Below, in pieces: positions 6,389 to 11,178 of a DNA stretch of 11,178 nucleotides. A program made the translations under genes and the position numbers. The notes beneath the pieces are model-generated. The model had not been told where the DNA came from and did no database searches. It saw nothing but the letters and a program-made list of their open reading frames with translations. Position 1 is the stretch's first letter; each line of letters starts with the position of its first letter. This stretch comes from Synergistetes bacterium JGI 0000079-D21 (lineage in GTDB: Bacteria > Synergistota > Synergistia > Synergistales > 79-D21): contig AQRZ01000020.1 in assembly GCA_000402835.1 (NCBI GenBank), positions 1 through 11,178 of the forward strand, in the 5' to 3' direction.

Positions 6389-7468
6389 ATGAAAGCCGCA
6401 TGGCCGGGGGAGAAGCCCATTTACCGTTTCGTCGCTCCGAAGGAGATGTCTTTCCATCCGTTCTCCTTCCCCTTCAGCGATCCGGCCCGCGTCCGACAGG
6501 CCCTTTCGCTGCATCTCGCCTCCCTGACAGGAGAAGGGATGCGACGATTTCACCTATGCCCGGTGATCCTCCAGAAGGAAAAGGACCGGGCCCGCGGAGT
6601 TGCCCTGGTTTTCCCGGAAGACCTGGATACAGGCCTGGAAGCCGGACCCAAAATAAGACTTTTCCCTGCTCCCCTCGCCCTTGGGGGGGCTCTCGAAGGC
6701 TCCGGACTCGGCATCTATGCCGACGAGGAGCAGGTGTCAGCCGTCCTCTGGCGAGAGGGAATCCCGGTCCTTTACCGCTGCGTTTCCCGGGCCGAAGCGG
6801 AACCCAGCGAACTGGCCGAATGGGTGCGGGCTTCTTCGGGATCGGATTTCAGCGTTTTCCTCCTGGACAGCCGAACCAGTCCGGACGCGGCGGAGCGTTT
6901 GGAGGCCGAGGCCCGACGAACCTGGGCCGCCTTTCCGGCCCTTGCGTCCCTGGACCTTTCCTCGAGACAGATGGAATCCGCCCTTCGCATCGAGAACCTT
7001 TCCTCGACCCTGAAAGCCACTCTTTCTGCAGGACTGGTCCTGGGAACCCTCTTCCTGGCCGCATCCGGACTATCCGCCCTATCCGCCCGCAACCGCCTTG
7101 AAGCCTATGAAAACGCCTCGATCAGGCTTTACCGCGAGGTTTTCGACCCAACCGGCCCCATACGGGACCCGTTGAGCCAGGCAAAGGCCCGGCTTGCCGC
7201 CCTATCCGGGACGGACGAAGCCGACGGACTGATCCAGGCTTTTGCGATGCTGGGACGGGCAAGCCGGCAATCCGACGCGGGGATTGTTCTCGACACGCTG
7301 CGCTACTCGGAAAGGCAGACGGAACTGATCGGCAAGGGCCCTTCCGTCGAAGCCGTTCGGGCTTTCCAAAGGGCCCTCCAGGACGGAGATACCGCCCTCG
7401 AGGATCTCCAGCAGCTTCCGGGAGGACAGTTCCGTTTCAAAATCACCGTGAGGGGGAAAAACCGGTGA
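6389..7468 (+). CDS. gspL: Type II secretion inner-membrane platform protein GspL
   Basis: The 359-residue protein has the GspL layout: a cytoplasmic domain of about 205 residues, one membrane segment (211-231, TLSAGLVLGTLFLAASGLSAL) and a periplasmic region with a ferredoxin-like C-terminal end (VEAVRAFQRALQDGD to FRFKITV). GspL binds the GspE ATPase on the cytoplasmic side and GspM in the membrane. Sequence similarity is low, as usual for GspL, so the call leans on layout and position between gspK and gspM. It is somewhat shorter than the roughly 400 residues of classical GspL. AAGGAG (6371-6376) lies 12 bases before the ATG, inside the end of gspK. Its stop overlaps the gspM start (TGATG). 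Confidence 0.85.
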   Translation: MKAAWPGEKPIYRFVAPKEMSFHPFSFPFSDPARVRQALSLHLASLTGEGMRRFHLCPVILQKEKDRARGVALVFPEDLDTGLEAGPKIRLFPAPLALGGALEGSGLGIYADEEQVSAVLWREGIPVLYRCVSRAEAEPSELAEWVRASSGSDFSVFLLDSRTSPDAAERLEAEARRTWAAFPALASLDLSSRQMESALRIENLSSTLKATLSAGLVLGTLFLAASGLSALSARNRLEAYENASIRLYREVFDPTGPIRDPLSQAKARLAALSGTDEADGLIQAFAMLGRASRQSDAGIVLDTLRYSERQTELIGKGPSVEAVRAFQRALQDGDTALEDLQQLPGGQFRFKITVRGKNR

Positions 7469-7980
7469 TGGACCGCTGGAAGGACTTCCTGCCCCGGTTG
7501 GGGCAATGGATTTCTGAAAACCGAGCCACCCAGGAGGGGCGACGGATCCTGGCCTTGGTTATCCTTGTCTTTCTCGCCTGGGGATCCGCCTTGTTCCTCC
7601 ATTTCAACGCCCGTGAAACGGAAAGCCGGATCCCGCTCCAGGCCGCCCGGTTTGCAAGCCTGGCGGAAACCGCTCAGGCCTATCGGGCCGCCCTGCCCTC
7701 CCGAAAACAGGCGGAGTCCCGCACGAACGCGGCGGATCCTCTCGCTGCAGCCTCGGAAACGATCGACCGCCTGCGGGTCAAGGACCGCCTGAAGAGCCTT
7801 TCCAGTTCCACGCGGGGAGTTTCGCTCGAACTGGAGGGACTCGGGCCGGAGGAAACGGTTTCGCTGCTCCGGGAACTGAAGAAAGCCCACCTCTCCGTGG
7901 CTTCGGCGGAAATCCGGGCGTTGCCGGTCAGCGGAAAGAGAAGCCTTTCCGTAAGCCTTCTTCTTGGAGGACAGCCATGA
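7468..7980 (+). CDS. gspM: Type II secretion inner-membrane protein GspM
   Basis: This 170-residue bitopic protein has a short basic cytoplasmic part, one membrane segment (27-44, ILALVILVFLAWGSALFL), and a periplasmic region with a helical stretch then a small alpha/beta domain (GVSLELEGLGPEETVSLLRELKKA, ending LSVSLLLGGQP). This is the plan of GspM, which pairs with GspL in the assembly platform. I chose ATG 7468, which shares one base with the gspL stop (TGATG). GTG 7465 directly before it would add one residue. GAGGGGG lies about 10 bases upstream. The next gene overlaps the stop by 4 bases. The sequence motif is weak; order and topology carry the call. Confidence 0.78.
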   Translation: MDRWKDFLPRLGQWISENRATQEGRRILALVILVFLAWGSALFLHFNARETESRIPLQAARFASLAETAQAYRAALPSRKQAESRTNAADPLAAASETIDRLRVKDRLKSLSSSTRGVSLELEGLGPEETVSLLRELKKAHLSVASAEIRALPVSGKRSLSVSLLLGGQP

Positions 7981-8579
7981 ACCGGCCGCGCGTTCAAGCT
8001 CTTGGAACCGCAGCGGCCCTATTTGCGGCTTTCCTCATCGGGGCCTTCGCCGCTTTCCCCTGGGAGAGGCTGACCGAAACGATCCTGGAAGAGGCTTCCC
8101 GAAAGGCCGCTCCAGCCGGTGTGAGACTGGACCACGGGTTTGCGGAAACGATTTCCCGCTTCCCCCCGGCGGTCGTCGTCCATGATGTTTCCGTTGCGAA
8201 CCCGCTCGGCTCGGTCCGCGCTCCTTCATTGGAAGTCAGGCTGAAAACGCTGGGTTCAATTGCCGCAACGAAGCCGGACCTGGTCCTCAAAAGCCCGACG
8301 GCCCGGCTCAACGTTCCAGGCATCCGCCCCCTCGCGCTCTCCGGCATCGATTCCGAGCTGCGGATCGGAGACGCCGAGGCTCATCTTGCTTCCCTCTCCA
8401 TCGGAGGAGACCTTGCGGTTTCCGGAACGCTGGTTTGGTCGTTCGACAATCGACGGCTCTCTTTTGCGGACCTGTCGATCCGTGCTCCCGAGAGCCTCGA
8501 GCCCGGATTGAACCTTCTCCGTTTTTCCACGGGGCTGCGGGCAGAGGGGAACGGCCGGTGGAGGCTGAGGCTCCCATGA
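7977..8579 (+). CDS. gspN: GspN-like type II secretion protein
   Basis: The 200-residue protein has a single N-terminal membrane anchor or signal (8-27, ALGTAAALFAAFLIGAFAAF), followed by a mostly beta periplasmic part. Segments such as FPPAVVVHDVSVANPLGSV, LEVRLKTLGSI and AEAHLASLSIGGDLAVSG recall the AsmA-like repeats of GspN. GspN is an accessory component present in some T2SS operons and its role is poorly defined. The protein is shorter than the roughly 250 residues of classical GspN, and the C-terminus ends soon after SFADLSIRAPESLEPG, so it may be a reduced form. ATGA overlaps exist at both ends, with gspM and gspC. With no strong motif, another AsmA-like periplasmic protein is possible. 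Confidence 0.68.
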   Translation: MNRPRVQALGTAAALFAAFLIGAFAAFPWERLTETILEEASRKAAPAGVRLDHGFAETISRFPPAVVVHDVSVANPLGSVRAPSLEVRLKTLGSIAATKPDLVLKSPTARLNVPGIRPLALSGIDSELRIGDAEAHLASLSIGGDLAVSGTLVWSFDNRRLSFADLSIRAPESLEPGLNLLRFSTGLRAEGNGRWRLRLP

Positions 8580-9457
8580 AGCTCTCCCTGCCGAACCGGG
8601 CTTTTCCATGGAAACTTCTTTACCGGATCTTGGCCGCCTTCCTCTGCGGCGTCATCGCCGCCAGGCTCGCCGGCCTTTTCCTGGAAGAGAACGCCGCGAG
8701 ACTGCGTTTCGAGCGGGCAACCCGTTCCGCCGCGGCCTTTTCCCCTCTGGAGGACAGAAGCGCCCTGGAGAGCGATCTCGAGGCCTTCCTCAACCGCAAC
8801 CCGTTCTCACTGGAAGGCGCCGTGGCTTTCACCGGCCGGTCTTCCGGCGATATCAACCTTCTGGGAACTTTCCCACCGGTGGGAGCCCTTTTCGGGGTGA
8901 ACGGGAGCCCCCGGGCGGTCCTTGTGGGCCAGAAACTCGGAGGCGAAATCCTCAGGAAGGTGGAGGGAACACGGGCCTTCCTGGAAAGCCCCGAAGGAAG
9001 CCGCGTACTGGAGTTGCTCTACGCCAGAACCACGGGGGCCTCCCCAGCGTTCGTTCCGGCGTCTTCCTCTCCCCCCGGTACGAAGGCGCGAAACGAGTTC
9101 GACCCGAGAAAGGGGATCAAGGGCCCGTCCGACGGCCTGGAAGGAACCATCGAGAGGGACCTGATCAACAAGCTCCTGATGGATCCTTACCAGGAACTGA
9201 ACCGGGTTCGCTTCCGGCCGAAAATCGGTGAAGACGGGACCCCCCTGGGGATCGAGGTCCAGTGGCTCCGGAAAGACAGCCTGCTTTCGGCGGCGGGGCT
9301 GCGGTCCGGAGACGTCATTCACTCCCTGAACGACATTCCCATCCGGACCACCGCAGATATTGTAAATGCAATGAACTCCTTGCTGAACAGCGACCGGTTC
9401 GTCGTGTCCTTCTTCCGGGATGGGACGGACTCGCAGGTCGCTTACTCGGTAAAATGA
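8576..9457 (+). CDS. gspC: Type II secretion inner-membrane protein GspC with HR and PDZ domains
   Basis: The 293-residue protein has a cytoplasmic N-terminus, one membrane segment (about 14-34, LLYRILAAFLCGVIAARLAGL) and a homology region at about 92-130 (DINLLGTFPPVGALFGVNG, then AVLVGQKLGGEI), which in known GspC contacts the N0 domain of the secretin. A linker and then a PDZ domain (about 225-290, with GLRSGDVIHSLNDIPI) follow. This is the full classical GspC layout, linking the inner-membrane platform with GspD. ATG 8576 overlaps the gspN stop (ATGA). The frame is open upstream to 8435, but that is inside gspN. In most T2SS operons gspC comes first and directly before gspD; here it comes after gspN and a pseudopilin gene separates it from gspD. 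Confidence 0.88.
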   Translation: MKLSLPNRAFPWKLLYRILAAFLCGVIAARLAGLFLEENAARLRFERATRSAAAFSPLEDRSALESDLEAFLNRNPFSLEGAVAFTGRSSGDINLLGTFPPVGALFGVNGSPRAVLVGQKLGGEILRKVEGTRAFLESPEGSRVLELLYARTTGASPAFVPASSSPPGTKARNEFDPRKGIKGPSDGLEGTIERDLINKLLMDPYQELNRVRFRPKIGEDGTPLGIEVQWLRKDSLLSAAGLRSGDVIHSLNDIPIRTTADIVNAMNSLLNSDRFVVSFFRDGTDSQVAYSVK

Positions 9458-9795
9458 AAAGGAATTGGAGATCTGGCCGGAAAGGCTTCACCCTGCTCGA
9501 GGTGCTCGTGGCAGTGTCGATCCTGGGTCTTGCCGGGGCCGGGGCCCTGCGGCTCGTGTACCTTTCGGAGAAGGCCCTGGACGAGGCACGCCAGGAGCGG
9601 ATGTTCACCGAGGAAGTTTCGAGGCTGCGCCTCGACTTGCTCTACAAAAGGGTGCCGGAAAACGGAACGAGCGGAGACCTGTCCTGGGAAACACGTCCGG
9701 CGAGCCGGCCCTTCCTGGACAACCGGTGGACCCTCCGGTACAGGGTCGTCTCGGTCAAATCGAAAAACCGCTTCATGGAACTGATTCTTCCCTGA
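9454..9795 (+). CDS. gspI: Type II secretion minor pseudopilin, probably GspI
   Basis: A 113-residue prepilin-like protein with leader MKRNWRSGRKG, then FTLLEVLVAVSILGLAGAGAL. Cleavage follows Gly11 and Glu16 is at +5. The small size and the LLEVLVA-type start followed by a short globular part fit GspI, a partner of GspJ and GspK in the tip complex. GspH would usually be longer, and GspG would be expected to show its characteristic C-terminal region. The ATG at 9454 overlaps the gspC stop (ATGA). The frame is open further upstream inside gspC, but those codons would not give a prepilin leader. It is located away from gspJ-gspK, between gspC and gspD, which is unusual. The leader is certain; the exact pseudopilin type is less so. 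Confidence 0.65.
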   Translation: MKRNWRSGRKGFTLLEVLVAVSILGLAGAGALRLVYLSEKALDEARQERMFTEEVSRLRLDLLYKRVPENGTSGDLSWETRPASRPFLDNRWTLRYRVVSVKSKNRFMELILP

Positions 9796-9804
9796 GGGAG
9801 GGGA
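9796..9804 (+). promoter_or_regulatory. Shine-Dalgarno that fixes the gspD TTG start
   Basis: GGGAGGGGA lies 5 bases before TTG 9810 in the 14-base gap after gspI. No ATG in frame lies between here and residue 47, and the TTG start yields a good signal peptide. Confidence 0.65.
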
Positions 9805-9809
9805 TCCTC

Positions 9810-11178
9810 TTGCAGCGCAACCACCATCCGTTTTCATTCCTCATCCTTGTTTTCGCCATCGCAGCCGCCGTAGTTTCCGCCGCGGTTCCCTGCCAGGCAC
9901 AGGCATCCCAGGACGAGGCCAGCCTCGTGGAAGCCGCGAGGGCGATGCGGAACACGGGTTCTGTCCAGTTCAACTTCCGGGACTTGGACCTCGGCACCTT
10001 TATCCGGTTCATGTCAGAGGTCCTCCAGGAGAACATCCTCATCGACCCGTCTGTGAAGGGGACCGTCACGGTCGTTTCGCCGAGGGCCCTCAGCCTCTCG
10101 GAGGCCCGACAGGCGATGCTTTCCGTGCTCGAAATGAACGGGCTCTCGCTCCAGCGAACCGGGACATACAGCAAGGTCGTCCCCGCATCAAAAGGGCAGA
10201 GCACCGATTACGCCGTGCGCAAGGGGCGGGTGGGGCCAGGCTTCGGAGAGAGTTTCGTCACGCAGATCGTCCCGCTGGATTACGTTTCCGCGCAATTCGT
10301 GGCAGAAGGGCTCAAGGCAGCCATGGGCGGCGAGGTGGGCGTCGCCCCCATGGCCAGTGGGGCCAAAGTCCTGCTCATGGGAAAGGCGACGGCGATCCAG
10401 AAGGCCCTGGGGGTCATCAACGCCCTTGATGCGGCAGACAGCCTGAAGAACAGCAGGACGGTCGACATCCGCAACACGACCCCTTCGTCTTTGGCCAAGC
10501 AGCTGGCCGTGATGGCGAAAGATCCGAGTTCCCCACTGTCGGGGCTACTGGCTGTTCCAGATGACGCTTCCCGCAAACTCGTCCTGATCGGCGAAAAACG
10601 GGTCTTCGCGGAAGCCCAGAAAATCATCCGGGAGTTGGACATCCCGGCCCGGGCGGGCCAGTACCACGTGGTCCCGCTGAAGAACACCGATGCCAAAACG
10701 ATGGCGGAGAAACTCAGCACCATCCTGTCCACAGCCGCGAAACTCCAGCCCGACCAGAAGGGAGCGCTCCCTGCAAGCGTGGTCGCGGATCCCGGGACGA
10801 ACAGCCTGATCTTCGTGGCGGAAGACGCGACCGCAAGGAATATCGAAGCCATCATCCAGAAACTCGACATCCAGCCAAAACAGGTCTTCATCCGGGGTCT
10901 CATCGCCGAGGTCAACATGACGAAGCTCAACAACGCGGGGATCGACTGGGCCACCTGGGGAGGGGCCATCACGGGCGACGCCGTGCTGGCAGGCCAGGCC
11001 GCGCTGGGCAATCCCACGGGCATTCCGTCCGAGTTCGTCAACTGGTTCAGGGACCTGACACGGGTCGAGGAAAAGGAATACGACCAGAAAGGCAACCTGA
11101 TCACCACCACGAAATACGAGGGAAAATCCCTCATTTACGCCACGATCAACATGCTGAAAAAGTATGACGCCATCAACG
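9810..11178 (+). CDS. gspD: Type II secretion outer-membrane secretin GspD (partial, 3' end beyond window)
   Basis: The visible 456 residues begin at TTG 9810 with a signal peptide (MQRNHHP, then hydrophobic FSFLILVFAIAAAVVSAAV, likely cut near AQA). The N0 domain follows (about 52-115, VQFNFRDLDLGTFIRFMSEV and NILIDPSVKGTVTVVS). Next come repeated N1-N3 (KH-like) domains: TQIVPLDYVSAQFVAEGLK, TVDIRNTTPSSLAKQL, and YHVVPLKNTDAKTMAEKL with VVADPGTNSLIF. The start of the secretin beta-barrel region is VFIRGLIAEVNM (about 360 onward). This is the outer-membrane channel of the T2SS, which interacts with GspC. The reading frame runs off the right edge without a stop. The Cys in the signal region is not in a lipobox, so it does not look like a lipoprotein. 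A shadow frame on the - strand covers part of it. gspE and gspF presumably follow outside the window. Confidence 0.96.
   Translation, partial: MQRNHHPFSFLILVFAIAAAVVSAAVPCQAQASQDEASLVEAARAMRNTGSVQFNFRDLDLGTFIRFMSEVLQENILIDPSVKGTVTVVSPRALSLSEARQAMLSVLEMNGLSLQRTGTYSKVVPASKGQSTDYAVRKGRVGPGFGESFVTQIVPLDYVSAQFVAEGLKAAMGGEVGVAPMASGAKVLLMGKATAIQKALGVINALDAADSLKNSRTVDIRNTTPSSLAKQLAVMAKDPSSPLSGLLAVPDDASRKLVLIGEKRVFAEAQKIIRELDIPARAGQYHVVPLKNTDAKTMAEKLSTILSTAAKLQPDQKGALPASVVADPGTNSLIFVAEDATARNIEAIIQKLDIQPKQVFIRGLIAEVNMTKLNNAGIDWATWGGAITGDAVLAGQAALGNPTGIPSEFVNWFRDLTRVEEKEYDQKGNLITTTKYEGKSLIYATINMLKKYDAIN

Noticed and set aside
4861..9795. Type IV pilus rather than type II secretion locus
   Set aside because: GspC with HR and PDZ domains, GspK lacking Glu at +5, and GspL/M/N-like genes in sequence point to T2SS. 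No PilN/O/P-type signatures were seen.
10280..11134. 284-codon - strand frame opposite gspD
   Set aside because: gspD is unmistakable on the + strand. The antisense product is Ser/Ala-rich with no recognisable domain.
1..11178. CRISPR arrays, tRNA or rRNA genes, insertion sequences, prophage or attachment sites
   Set aside because: Reading both strands showed no regularly spaced repeats, tRNA-like folds, transposase motifs or flanking duplications. Gaps between genes are all under about 130 bases.

Overview
The window looks like chromosomal DNA from a GC-rich, Gram-negative (diderm) bacterium. My best guess at lineage is Synergistota, but this is an inference. It rests on a C-terminal Gly-run/Cys/hydrophobic/Arg-Lys tail on a secreted protease, a nearby CPBP-type intramembrane protease, a type II secretion (T2SS) operon, and a fermentative citrate lyase gene. 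No rRNA or other direct taxonomic marker is present. Coding density is very high, most genes overlap by 4 bases, and several starts are TTG.

Region 1 (1-1656, + strand): the last codons of a gene that is probably citE, then citF (citrate lyase alpha subunit, 42-1592), ending in a strong intrinsic terminator (1626-1656). This is the end of an anaerobic citrate-cleavage operon.

Region 2 (1663-2984, - strand): a two-gene operon. An Lgt-like prolipoprotein diacylglyceryl transferase (2193-2984) overlaps by 4 bases a small CPBP/Rce1-type glutamic intramembrane protease (1663-2196, TTG start). The Lgt-like protein departs from the classical active-site motif.

Region 3 (2985-3109): a 125-bp divergent promoter region. 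Candidate sigma-70 elements for the two directions overlap each other.

Region 4 (3110-11178, + strand): an apparently single operon. It opens with a secreted subtilisin (S8) protease that ends in a Cys-containing C-terminal sorting signal. The T2SS genes follow in the order gspJ-K-L-M-N-C-I-D, and gspD runs off the window. Almost every junction overlaps (ATGA, TGATG, or longer).

How it may fit together (inference): the subtilisin is exported by Sec and held in the inner membrane by its C-terminal tail. The CPBP protease cleaves the tail near the Cys, and the T2SS moves the protein to the surface. The Cys may also be lipid-modified, with the adjacent Lgt-like enzyme as candidate. MYXO-, JDVT-, Synerg- and CGP-CTERM signals have been proposed, from computational evidence, to be processed by Rce1-like 'myxosortase' family proteases. 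What stands out here is that a substrate, candidate processing enzyme, lipid transferase and export machine lie side by side.
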